A stretch of 64,000 bases of DNA from Psococerastis gibbosa (GCA_963971405.1 OZ020492.1:18940204-19004203), one strand, 5' to 3'; numbered from the stretch's first letter, positions 31,700 to 41,487 are shown. Made by a program: numbers and translations. The notes: generated from the letters alone by a model not told the origin.

Positions 31700-31815
31700 T
31701 ATAAGTACTATTTATTGTTTCTATTACTAAGCCAACCTAGCGGTGTTAGGGCTATAAAGCCCTCTCTTACACTCAACTAGGAAGGCCCGGGACCGCCTGC
31801 TTTACATGCCCTCCT
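31700..31815 (-). repeat. SINE-1 copy 4, 5' truncated
   Basis: Only the 3' half is present (TTAGTAATAGAAACAAT tail, CTAACACCGCTAGG, GGCGGTCCCGGG), ending at CATGCCCTCC. The tRNA-like head is absent. Confidence 0.85.
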
Positions 31816-32040
31816 GTAAAATAAGTTAACTATTCCATTGTGTTTTGAGCATACGGTCCTCGATAGCGCTACAATAGAGAACAGTAAGCTTCCAATCATA
31901 GTTCGCGAAGCTTGCCTGCTTAACTAAATGGAACAATGTAAACTAATAGATCTAATAGTGCTTAAAGAATGAATAGAAAAAATTATATTACTCGTGACTT
32001 CGTGGTATTTCATTTTAATAAACAGACAAAAACTAAAACT

Positions 32041-32278
32041 TAGTGTTATAGCAAAGCTTGTTATAACTAGGCTACTATAACTAGAATCAGTAAAACCCAA
32101 ATAATCGTTAAAAAATTAACTTTATCTAAGATACCCACTGGTGTTAGTATAAAACCCTCTACTAGCACTACTAACACCAGTGGCTTTCTTTGATAAAGTT
32201 AATTTTTTAACGATTATTTGGGTTTTACTAATTCTAGTTATAGTAGCCTAGTTATAACAAGCTTTGCTATATAATACT
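32041..32278. mobile_element. Fold-back element, about 108-bp arms
   Basis: The arms 32041-32148 and 32169-32278 are near-perfect reverse complements (blocks GCAAAGCTTGTTATAACTAG and CAAATAATCGTTAAAAAATT in each). They are separated by only about 20 bp. Arm identity is high, so it is young or maintained by gene conversion. Confidence 0.85.
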
Positions 32279-33018
32279 TAGTTATATTGTTTGTTTGTTT
32301 AAAATAATTAAATAAATCGACAGATGTCAATTCGCTGCTAAAAGGGCCTAGTGGGGCCTATGTCTGCTAATTAGTTATAAATCACTTCCCTTCACTTTTT
32401 CCCTTGTCCAGTAACCCCGGACAAGGTGCAATACTTTGAATTTTTTTGTTATATATGCCGTATATAATTATCACGCTCAAGCTTCCGCTTATCGAGTGAT
32501 CGAATATATAATTTTAATTAATAATAATAAAACATTATAGTCTCCTGGCAAATGAATGAGATTCCTTTGAAAGATTTGATAATCAGGCGTAAAATGGCTA
32601 ATATAGTAAGTTTGTCTGTATTTGAAATTAAGTATGTTTTATTTCTTGTTTATTTTCCCTATCTTATTCAATTCTTTCAATTTAAGTGGCAATTTGTTAA
32701 ATATCTTATATTTTATATATACATACAATAATAACTACTGTATGATACAACAACAAATATAACCATGTATTTTTCCTAAAACAATTTTTAACCAAATACA
32801 AAATACAGTTGAAGTGCCCCCTCATGCCAGCGGCGTGCGAGGGTAGCACTCACTACCTAACTATAGCCTACCTAATTCATTACTGTAATTTTTTGAGTTC
32901 GTCCCTGGTCTATAGTCTTATAATTGTCCTGTATGTTGCTGTTCTTGTGTTACTGTTGTCTAAAGGTACTTGTGATAATATTAATATCACCACTACACGA
33001 AATTTTCTGAAATTCCAG

Positions 33019-33243
33019 GTTGGTTAATGAAATATCTAGGTGATGCTTCTTTATCGCTAATCAAAAAAATCCAAAGAATGGTCTTGTTCGTTACCTTTTT
33101 GAGCACACTCTGCATCTTTGTCTTTGAGAAATCGTCCACAACCGAGGCGCGCACATTGGCATGCGGCCACTCCGGTAATTGTCCGTCACAAATGTCCCTG
33201 TGCAGAGAGTTTCCGTGCACTGACGAGGAAGAAGCTGAAACAG
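33019..33243 (+). CDS. EFLamide-like neuropeptide precursor, exon 1 (signal peptide)
   Basis: Secreted neuropeptide precursor. Two in-frame ATGs exist, 33027 and 33078. I prefer 33078 because MVLFVTFLSTLCIFVFEKSS then gives a compact signal peptide. After it come RTLACGHSGNCPSQMSLCRE and FPCTDEEEAET, a Cys-rich then acidic spacer. TTCCAG at 33013-33018 looks like an acceptor, so a 5' leader exon is likely. The 3' end is ACAG followed by GCAAGT, a perfect-consensus GC-type donor, leaving one base (phase 1). The next exon (34396) starts in matching phase. A TAA eight bases past the exon end would otherwise end the frame as a short Cys-rich peptide, which is the main alternative. Confidence 0.65.
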
Positions 33244-33294
33244 GCAAGTAAAAAGGATCCGAAGGAGGAAATTAAAAAAAAAACTGTTCAGAGC

Positions 33295-33370
33295 AGGGCT
33301 CGACCCCACGATCTATACCTTGCCGGGGAATCATGTTAACCATCGTTTACGCATTCTACGGTCCTTTCAA
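33295..33370 (-). repeat. SINE-2 head
   Basis: Minus-strand GATCGTGGGGTCGAGCCC B-box block and CCCCGGCAAGGTATA relate it to the copy at 711. Confidence 0.55.
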
Positions 33371-33659
33371 GCAACAAACGCCCTGCATGCACATGGAGAA
33401 TAGAATGAAATTCGCTTTTCCATGCTCAATTAAATATTGAATGATCTACTCTTACCCCACACAAGCACCTGTCATCTAAAGGATAATGAGAAAGACCGTG
33501 CACTTGCTAGCCCCTTCTAGTAGTGAGGGTTCAACTTATAATGAGTCTTTTCCTCAATTTACTCTGCTCCGGCTGTGCGCGAATTCGAAGAGCATGAATG
33601 TACATAACATAATGTTTAAAAAACCTTCAAGGAATGACTGCACAATAAATGTTATTTGT

Positions 33660-33815
33660 AATAACAAAGGCCTTCACGGCTGGAGTTACGTGATGAAGCA
33701 GTCGAATCTGGGATGATAGGCCATGGCCGTTCTGAAAGCGTACTTCCAAACGATTCTTCAGCATCTGCGGTCAACGAAAAGTTTGGAAGTACGCTTTCAG
33801 AAGGACCAAGGCAAC
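33660..33815. repeat. HH-family repeat, compact hairpin
   Basis: CGTTCTGAAAGCGTACTTCC, then CAAAC at 33730-33752 faces GTTTGGAAGTACGCTTTCAG at 33781-33800, with GCATCTGCGGTCAACG between. The CTGAAGA box is still readable on the minus strand but the second half is lost, so it folds as a hairpin and cannot form the ribozyme core. Confidence 0.7.
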
Positions 33816-33973
33816 TCAAGGCAAACTTGACTTTAATGCTTTGTAAATACGCCCATACTTTTAGAAAAAAAGCACATTGATGGTTGAACTATCACTAGAA
33901 GAAGGCATTGGCATTATGAAGACTTTTCTGTATGCCAGAGTCCTCAGTGTGCTCTTGTATATTAAGTGAACAG

Positions 33974-34254
33974 CAGGCGCGGATCTAGAATGAGATCAAG
34001 GACTGAGTGGGCTAAGATTAAATTTCGATTTTTTTTAAAAATAGGTCTGAAATATTGGAATTTTACGCATCTTCAGAGCAATAAGGGCACTATATTGTAG
34101 GTAATTAATACAATCAAACACGAGGGGGGCCCGGGTCTCCCCCAGGAGAAAAATTGTGAAAAATAGGACTTAGGACTGAAATAGTGAGGACCCTAATGGG
34201 GGGGGGGGGCTATAGCCCCCATAGCCGCCCCCCCCCCCCGTAGATCCGCACCTG
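33974..34254. mobile_element. hAT-type MITE with perfect 8-bp TSD
   Basis: GTGAACAG on both sides (33966-33973 and 34255-34262). Ends CAGGCGCGGATCTA and TAGATCCGCACCTG (13 of 14 paired). Interior has GGGGGGGCCCGGGTCTCCCC-type G/C runs and family B phrases. It lies in intron 1 of the EFLamide-like gene. Confidence 0.92.
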
Positions 34255-34395
34255 GTGAACAGTAAGAAAACAGAGTACGTATGGGTTAGCTTACGCTGTT
34301 TGAGATGAGTTTTTTTAAGTTTTCATGCGAACCCGAAATACGATCTCAAAATTCACACAGAAAGTTAATTTATAAAGGTCATATTATTATTTCAG

Positions 34396-34600
34396 AACTT
34401 ATTGTCAAAAGGGGTATAGCACGTCTGTTTTATACACTGCATCCCAGGCCCTCCAGGGCCAAAATGGCCCCCAATAGGGCTCGCCGAATCACGGGCGACG
34501 AATTTTTAGGAAAACGATCCCATAAGGACCCATGTATTAATAAAAGAAGTGATGGCAATGAACTACTGGGCAAAAGAGATGAATCTCAACTACAGGACAG
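34396..34600 (+). CDS. EFLamide-like neuropeptide precursor, exon 2 (two peptides)
   Basis: Acceptor TATTATTTCAG, then 67 codons framed by split codons, and a GTATGT donor. After ELIVKRGIARLFY comes RARR, then ITGDEFLGKR, SHKDPCINKR and SDGNELLGKR. GKR is the classic amidation plus dibasic cleavage signal, so mature ITGDEFL-amide and SDGNELL-amide are expected. Arthropod EFLamides (GSEFLamide type, related to TRH and annelid EFLGamide) have this form, and their precursors repeat it. A closer acceptor at 34448 is in the same frame. It gives a shorter exon but would not fit the phase of exon 1. Confidence 0.82.
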
Positions 34601-34997
34601 GTATGTAATAAAATCGCAATGCGGCTGTCTTAAATATAGGTGTACCCGATGGGGGGGGGGGAGAAAAATTTAAGATACCCCGACATAACACAGCTTTATA
34701 TGGTAGTTCTTTTTTTTTTTTTTGCAAATGTCTGCTGCCAGTGGATTTCCCTAGGTAAGGATCACAGCCAAAGATTTGTGGGTTTAGAAGCCTGTTACTT
34801 AACAATTGCTAGGTCGAAATCATTAATCATTACAAATTTCAGTTGTTTCCTGCATGCTCTCAGTTTTTAGATTACAATTTATAAGTCTACTGGTATTTAT
34901 GTCTGTATTTTTAAAAAATACTTTTAGAATAAGATTATTTCTGTTAAACTAACTGTTGTTTTCTTGTTCTGTTGACTATGTGCTGTGTGTTGGAAAT

Positions 34998-35240
34998 TGT
35001 ATTGATTTTTACTTTCCTATTTATACGTTGGTATAAGGACAGCTTTGTGGAGGTAGAAATGTTTGAAAACGAGATTTCAGTAGGTTTGCGCGATTGGAGG
35101 AACCAGGAACTAAAAAATGTGGTTTTTACGAAATTTCTTTCGGTCTATTTTGTTCGTTGATTTGAGGGCAAACTACTCGGAGGATCTGATAAAAGGTTGA
35201 TAGGTTCTCAAAAATCATATTTCGGGACTATTTATCACTT
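34998..35240 (+). repeat. Family R, 5' part only
   Basis: CCTATTTATACGTTGGTATAAGG, AGCTTTGTGGAGG, GGGCAAACTACTCGGAGG and GGTTCTCAAAAATCATATTTCGGGAC-type blocks match the start of the family; the CTGT run is reduced and the rest is missing. Confidence 0.7.
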
Positions 35241-35917
35241 ATTATGACTGAAATCAAGACAAGCTCCTTACACTAAAAACTTTTATTTTTTTAATTTTCT
35301 AAGCATGAGGCTATTTTTGTCATAATAATAGCCTAGGCCTCCCCATATGCGGTCTGTCTGGAAGGAAGATACACTTATTCATGACAGTAAATGATGGGCA
35401 GTAAAGCACCTGAATGCACGTTAAGTAATTCAAATACGAGTGGGCTACCTGCCACAAAGTGTAAATAAAGAAATGAAGAAATAAAAGTACCATTGTAGTA
35501 AATAAAACCGGTACTTATATATATTAAAAATATACATATTATACAGTAAATAGAAACATAATCACCACTACACATACAGACATGCGAAGCTCTTGACGGC
35601 TCAACTCGAAGCTTACACAAACACTAAGGGTGCTATTTAGCGTAAATTGTGCTTTGATGGATTATAATAAAGAGTACAATCCAATTAACCCTCATATTTC
35701 ATCATATTTCTATTTAAAAACAGTTCTTTGCCCGGTGTTGATAAATTTTCAATCACCGGCGTCCATTGTTTGTTGGATTTTTGGAATGTTGCAGTCTTTT
35801 TGCATAGTTAGAGCTCTATTCACTGGGCATTTTTTTATTTATTATAAATGGCCGAAAATAGTAAGTTGATAAGCTCTACGCTTACTGATTTTAATATTTA
35901 TGTTGGTTTCTTTACTA

Positions 35918-35950
<33 letters not shown>

Positions 35951-36149
35951 ATATATTGTATGATTTTAACTTTGCTGAGGGACATAGGAAGATGATTATT
36001 TATAGTGAACTTTATTGGGGGCAAGAAGCCCTCATATGTAGATCAGTGTGTAGTACTTTATCAGTCGTGTTGTAGATTATTTTGACACATGTGACAGGAC
36101 TTAATCAACAGACGGGCAGACAGACAAATTTATTGAGTTAACATCTTCT
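35240..36149. other. EFLamide-like intron 2, left part
   Basis: Mostly AT-rich single-copy-looking sequence with a (TA)n/(TATG) microsatellite at 35918-35952. No exon candidate stood out. Confidence 0.45.
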
Positions 36150-36325
36150 TCGGTGGCAAAGAGGTAGCGTGCTTGTACTTGTGCGAGTTTCTACACAACA
36201 TGCGATCGGAGACTAATCGTAACTCAAGACAATTGTTAAGTTACTTAGTGAGGCGGCTGAACAGGTCAATCGGATGCATTCATTAAATTGTTTGTATGCG
36301 ATTAACTCTTTTAAAACCATTTATA
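36150..36325 (+). repeat. SINE-4 copy
   Basis: Plus-strand copy with GGTGGCAAAGAGGTAGCGTG, CTTGTACTTGTGCGAG, CATGCGATCGGAGAC and GTAACTCAAGAC, ending GTTTGTATGCGATTAACTC. Confidence 0.75.
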
Positions 36326-36345
36326 TAAATAAATAATACTTAATT

Positions 36346-36567
36346 TTACTGCGCCTTATTCTCATGGAGGGTAGGCGGCACGCCAACACAGTCCTGTTTT
36401 GGGCGTTTTGGGTTGAGAGCCCCAAATTTCTCATATCTCAGGCTGTCTTTCTTCCTAATGTAACTTTCGACCTCCCTGGTGGTTTTCCTCCTTGTATCTC
36501 CCTGCTCATTAAATACAGTAATAATTCCCAGGTTATAGAATAATTTGTAAGTACCGACTGACTGACT
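36346..36567 (-). other. Unrecognised 73-codon open frame without ATG
   Basis: A minus-strand frame opens after a stop and runs through TYKLFYNLGIITVFNEQGDT and LRYEKFGALNPKRPKQ to TAA at 36346. It has protein-like composition with many charged residues. An AG at a CCCAG in its first codons could be an acceptor. It lies inside the EFLamide-like intron on the other strand, so it is a nested gene remnant, a terminal exon of an unknown gene, or transposon debris. I do not recognise the family. Confidence 0.3.
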
Positions 36568-36839
36568 GGGTTAATTGTATGAGTGGGTCGAAAGGCCGAA
36601 AATAAAGAAAATTTTCTATCCTTCTTTCTTTCATATATTAATCCTCGTTAAAAACCATTTGGTTCATAGTGAAACTTGCTTGCATCTGACATAATTTGCT
36701 TTAAATCGATAAAATAGGACTTCGTTGTCCCGCGAATCGACAGTATCGACCTGTCAGTAAAAGATGCTGCATGATGTTGACAACCCAGCCCAGCTTTCTT
36801 GATCGATGTACAAGCAGATGATGTCAGATCCAATAAAAA

Positions 36840-37712
36840 GAACCGGTCCGAGTTCACTCGAACATGCTTTCCAATTTATCAAAATTATTAGATAGAGAAA
36901 ATTAGTAATTTTATTTTATGGCAAATATTTTTCCTATGGTTAAATTTCCGATAGCTCGGGGGGGGGGGGGCGGTTGTCCACCTGACGTCACTGGAAGTGA
37001 GGTAAATTCTCGATAGGTCAAACAAACACATTAATTACCACACAGCAATAATGGCAGGGCATGCAATGCATTTGAGCGCGAATTTTCTATCATTTTTTTC
37101 AAAAAATAATTTTTTGGGCAAAACCAAATATTTTTTTGGGAAAGCAACCTATCCGGTTTCGTTACTCAATTTAACATCTAAAACATGCTGGAAGGTAGAA
37201 ATCATCGATAGAAAGGTTTCGCATTTTTTAGTCATTTTTTCATTAAAATTTAGTTATTTTTATTTTTTTACCCCCCAGAAGCAAACTATCAAGGGGCGGG
37301 CAAGCGACCCCCCGCATTTTGTCAACATTAATAACGACTACAATCTACGAGAATTTAAAAGAAATCGTTGGAGCCGTTTTTGAGAAATAATTTTTTTAGA
37401 CGTTTTTTTGGAGTTTTTTTAAAATAAAACCCCCCAAATTGAGTTATGCCAAAAAAAAAATGGTCCCGAGGTATGATTTTTGTGAACCTACATGCCAAAT
37501 TTCACTCAAATCCACCGAGTAGTTTGCCCGGAAATAGACGAACAGACAGACCGACCGACAGACCGACAGACCGACCGACAGACAGACATTTTGTAAAAAC
37601 CACTTTTTTGGGTTCCTGGGACCTCAAAACGTGTAAATCCGTTGAAATCTCGGAATCGAAAATTTCGACCATCACAAAGCTTTCCTTATACTACGTATAA
37701 ATTGGAAAGCAA
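36840..37712 (-). repeat. Family R, well-preserved full copy
   Basis: Ends are GCTTTCCAATTTAT (from 36869) and ATAAATTGGAAAGC (to about 37711), an inverted pair. The GACAGACCGACC microsatellite at 37541-37588 is the CTGT run on the other strand. This copy gives the best view of the element's length, near 850 bp. Confidence 0.8.
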
Positions 37713-38059
37713 ACTAGTTCCACTATAATTTGTTCTAGCAGCTGCGAGAAGAGCAGGTAATGAAGTCGCAGATTCGCACACAAGGGACGGGGGTCGGGGG
37801 GGGGGGGGGGGGGCTACCCTGGCCCTGGGGCATAACGCTCTGCTGACAGTGCTTGTCTAATATCATCTCTTATACATCTTTTCAATCTGAATCAGCTTCT
37901 TCTGGAACTTTTCATATAAGACATCCCTGGTGGACAGTCTGATGATGAGCCGTTGTGGTCTAGTTTTATTCAGAGGGAGGATGAGGGGGGGGGGTCATCC
38001 TACACAATTTTTGCAATTTTTAGTGACTAGAGAAATAGTGTTTTTCTTCTGGTAAGATA
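37713..38059. other. Intron remainder with G run
   Basis: A G run of about 17 at 37797-37813 and another at 37984-37993; no ends could be paired to define a MITE. Confidence 0.35.
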
Positions 38060-38335
38060 GGGGTTTCGTGACGAAGCAGTCGAATCCGGGATGATTGGCC
38101 GTGGTCGTTATGAAAGCATACTTCCAAACGTTTCGTCAGCATCTGCCGTTAACATCTTCAGTGGAACTGCGTAGACTTCTAAGATTGTATCTCAGAGGCT
38201 CAGCAGCAAGTAGATGTCGACCGCAGATGTTGACGAAACGTTTGGAAATGTGCTTTCAGAACGACCACGGCCTATATCATCCCCTATTCTATTGCTTCGT
38301 CACGTAACTCCGACCGTGAAAGCTTTTGTAATTAT
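38060..38335. repeat. HH-family element, complete fold-back with two cores
   Basis: Most complete copy. Left arm 38066-38155 and right arm about 38214-38325 are inverted: each has GTGACGAAGCA, GGCCGTGGTCGTT, TTCCAAACGTTTCGTC in opposite orientation. The minus-strand core at 38112-38165 reads CACTGAAGATGTTAACGGC, AGATGCTGACGAAACG, TTTGGAAG. The right arm carries the second core's stem II and GAAAC but lacks CTGA. The outer tips are CGTGACGAAGCA and its complement beside CTCCGACCGTGAAAGC. Confidence 0.75.
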
Positions 38336-38404
38336 ATTGGGTGGTTTCTTTTCCAAACATTTTCTTTTTCCTAATATTTAATGGTATTTTTAAACTTCTT
38401 CCAG

Positions 38405-38558
38405 ATGTGAAAATCCTTATGAAGAGGAGCGTCCAAAAAGGGGACCACACCAAGGTAACGAGTTTCTTGGCAAGCGGGGCAACGAAATATCACTGCACGA
38501 TAAAATCGAAGACGAAGGCCATCCTGAGAAGCTTTTTTACATATATAGCGTTCCGTAA
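38405..38558 (+). CDS. EFLamide-like neuropeptide precursor, exon 3 (third peptide, stop)
   Basis: Acceptor CTTCTTCCAG; its first base completes Arg with AG from exon 2, then 50 codons to TAA at 38556. ENPYEEERPKR precedes GPHQGNEFLGKR, giving an expected amidated GPHQGNEFL. The C-terminal spacer is GNEISLHDKIEDEGHPEKLF, then YIYSVP. With exons 1 and 2 the precursor is 174 residues from ATG 33078. A misleading second frame (with GTAACG as a donor) exists but loses the peptide. Confidence 0.82.
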
Positions 38559-38702
38559 CGTGTGGAAATTTTAAAATTATTAGGCTTTCGTTTGGTTTTA
38601 TTTAGAGTAGGCTATCGTAAATTATAGTAATTTTATTGCAACTCTATGTGTGTTTATTTATAATTTTGTCAACAATGGAAAGGCTACGTTCAAGTAACAT
38701 CC

Positions 38703-39043
38703 AATGAGGTTCTGTAGGGACAGTTTTGGTCACTAGGTTCGCTGACGACAAACCGATATCCATATTATTCAAAATGGCCGCCTTTTGCATGTGAAAACTA
38801 AGCTCTTAGCATCTAATTAATTCTTTTACTATTTTATATATTATTTTTACTATGCCTGGACCTTATTTCGCTCCATATAATTTAATATATATATTCTCAA
38901 TGATTTATAGAAAAATATCACTTTAAAATAATGTATTTAAAAATCATTTTAAAATAGTATTGAGGCTTATGGAAAAATCAACGCTTGATATCATTGCAAC
39001 TGGTGCTGCCATCTACAAAATGACGTCACAAATGAACCTCATT
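38703..39043. mobile_element. Small TIR element
   Basis: AATGAGGTTC at 38703-38712 and GAACCTCATT at 39034-39043 are a perfect inverted pair. AATGGCCGCC and ATGACGTCAC inside recall the arms of the 10126-10957 element, so it may be a derivative. Confidence 0.5.
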
Positions 39044-39138
39044 ACTCCATTATAGTCCATTATTCAGTTTATGAGATATTGATCAAGATCGTGAAAAAGG
39101 GGACACTATATGGTAGAGGCGTTAATTTGGTGTCACAT

Positions 39139-39335
39139 CAGGACATGTAGAGTAGTGGTACAGACTCCGACTTTCACCCGAATGGTTGTTGGTTCGAGTC
39201 CCACACTTGCTACATTTTCTGGCCATGCTTCGGAGGGCATGTAAAGCAGGCGGTCCCGGGCTTTCCTAATTGAGTTTAAGAGAGGGCTTATAGCCCTAAC
39301 TCCGCTAGGTTGGCTTAGTAATAGAACAAAAAAAA
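39139..39335 (+). repeat. SINE-1 copy 5
   Basis: Near-consensus full-length copy: GGACATGTAGAGTAGTGG, GACTTTCACCCGAATGG, GGTTCGAGTCC, through to TTAGTAATAGAACAAAAAAAA. Confidence 0.92.
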
Positions 39336-39500
39336 TATCTTTTTTATTTTTTATTTACACCTGCCATAGCAGAGGTGGCACATGGGAGGCAATTGCAGCC
39401 CCAATTTCATCCGACTCCAAATTATGCCACCACAAAATTTCGAAGAAAACTCAATATTCAATATTTAAACAGTTGGAGACTACGTGAAAATTCAAATTCA

Positions 39501-39660
39501 GGACATTTAATGTATGTAGGCAGGGGCTCCTTCACTCAAAGGTTGTAGGATCGAGTCCCACACTGGCTCTGTCAAAGGACATGTAAAGCAGGCGGTCCCG
39601 GGACTTCCGAGTTACGTGTAAGAGAAAGCTCCACTAGGTTGGCTTAGTAATAGAATACAA
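39501..39660 (+). repeat. SINE-1 copy 6, rearranged
   Basis: Head partly lost, but GGATCGAGTCCCACACTGGC, GTAAAGCAGGCGGTCCCGGG and TAGGTTGGCTTAGTAATAG remain with deletions between. Confidence 0.8.
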
Positions 39661-39935
39661 CTCAATGTTTATTTATTTCTACATTGTTAATCATTTTGCG
39701 AGTAAACCATTCATTCATTGTATGAATGCCTGCTTAGAGATCCTATGACCCCTCCAAGTTCTAGGTATTGGAGGAAATTATATTAGATTGATAACAAAGG
39801 GAAATATTTTGTGAAATTTGCCATCCCAATGAAGGGGTTGAAATTGTGCTCTCTACCGTGACAGACGTCTTGCCCCAATTTTGGGATAGATTCAAATGTA
39901 AAGCTATCGTCATCTTCCTCGCTTGATAAGCTTAC

Positions 39936-40036
39936 CACAACAGTAGTTAGCTTATAAACTTGTAAATATTTCAGCATTTCCTCAGCGTGCACGGAATCGT
40001 GGTGATGGTATCGGTAGGTTAAACAAGCAGTAATCT
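39936..40036 (-). CDS. Candidate internal exon, unrecognised
   Basis: A pyrimidine-rich CCATGCCTTCATAG acceptor and a GTAAGC donor bound AG plus 33 stop-free codons: ITACLTYRYHHHDSVHAEEM and LKYLQVYKLTTVV. Composition is protein-like but the size is small and no neighbour exon was found, so it may be chance. Confidence 0.22.
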
Positions 40037-40171
40037 CTATGAAGGCATGGGAGCCCTAATTGCATTTTGATCTATATTTGTATTTATTGGAAATAAAGAA
40101 TTTTTATTATTATTATTATTATCTTTCACAGGTTTCCTTTGGACAATATGACCCTCCAGCTTACATAAATA

Positions 40172-40385
40172 AATAAATAAATAAGGACTTTTTATTGTTT
40201 CTATTACTAAGCCAACCTAGCGGAGTTAGGGCTATAAAGCCCTCTCTTACACTCAACTAGGTAGGCCCGGGACCGCCTGCTTTAGACGCCCTCCGAAGCA
40301 TGGCCAGAAAATGTAGCCAGTGTGGGACTCGAACCAACAACCTTTCGGGTGAAAGTCAGAGTCCGTACCAGTAAGCTACATATCT
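40172..40385 (-). repeat. SINE-1 copy 7
   Basis: Full-length minus-strand copy with (AAAT)n tail at its left and GGTTCGAGTCC B box on the minus strand near 40330. Confidence 0.92.
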
Positions 40386-40639
40386 TGACTTACATATCGC
40401 TTATGCCACAGGAGGCCAGGGACAGACAGATGGATTTAGAGGATGTGTATAGTGATGAAACGTTAATGGAGCCCAGCAGGTCAAGCAGTAGCTAGGGCTT
40501 TTAGGTTCTTTACTTGTAACTAGTCAAATTATTGCTGGTTTCTACTTATGCTGACTGCAGTCATGCCCCTGGATAATACCAAAATAGGCTGGTTCACCAT
40601 TATCACCATCATCACCATTATTGTAGATAATGTTGTTTC

Positions 40640-40990
40640 TAACGCCTGCTTTCAGCATTTCTGCTTGAAGCAACCCTGTTAGCCTGGCGGGGGATGTGAG
40701 TCTGTTTATTAACTTGAGGCACCCTAAGGGCAGACTCTTTCACCTCGGGGAAATGGGACTTGACTGACAGGGTGGACCTCCTGATTAAAGTGGGTTCCGA
40801 TCCACTTGGGGAACATGGTAAAGTCACACGATTAAATCGGAGGTGACCAGGACTCGACTTATGCTGCCTAAGCGCGTTATCATGTCCCACCATGTTCCCC
40901 TGCCAACGCTGTGCACACTGCCAAGTTTGCCGCAGTTTGAAACATGCTCTGCTCTAATGGATTCAACATGGTAAGGCCGTTGGCGCTATT
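40640..40990 (+). repeat. Dispersed repeat, pair with 58745-58920
   Basis: ACGCCTGCTTTCAGCATTTC, TTAACTTGAGGCACCCTAAG, GACAGGGTGGACCTCCTGAT and CCGATCCACTTGGGGAAC recur inverted at 58745-58920. No coding frame; GC content is above the local average. Confidence 0.75.
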
Positions 40991-41229
40991 GTAGATAATA
41001 ATAAGTGCTTTCAGTCAGATTTTAATTCATTCCTCTGCGGCCAATATAAACTCAGATATGAATTATATAAGGTTTCAATCGGCCGCCATCTTGTAACTAA
41101 ATAGTGGATCTAGCTGGTTAACGAACTCGATCAAGGCATTTGTATGATCAACTTTTGTGCCAAGTTTCATCAAAATCAGATAATATTTACGGAAGTTAGA
41201 GTGTTTCCTAAAATCTAGGGCTCTATATA

Positions 41230-41487
41230 GGTATTGTCATCCGCCATTTTCTATCCATTATAAGTCTGGTGTATAGGCCAAGTATTGGGTGTTTACCTAT
41301 TTATTATTAGAAATTTATCGTTGTTCATTTATTTTTATTTAAAAAACGTTCTACCAATTAGGGAAGTGTTTAATAAAAAAAGACTGAAACGTGTTTTCGT
41401 TTTTTTCAATCTTTTACTTTTCTTAAAAATAATTACAATACTTACCATATAGGAAATATAGGATAGAAAATGGCGGATGACAATACC
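41230..41487. mobile_element. MITE with perfect 27-bp TIRs
   Basis: 41230-41256 and 41461-41487 are exact reverse complements starting GGTATTGTCATCCGCC. Similarity extends outward through TATATA-CC. The interior is AT-rich and non-coding. Confidence 0.85.

Noticed and set aside
34722-34756. Short exon between CTGCCAG and GTAAGG
   Set aside because: Only 14 nt, in a poly-T setting, and it does not keep the frame between EFLamide exons 2 and 3.
39139-39210. tRNA-Glu-like gene in SINE-1 copies
   Set aside because: A and B boxes are present, but there is no 7-bp acceptor stem and all copies share a long common body.
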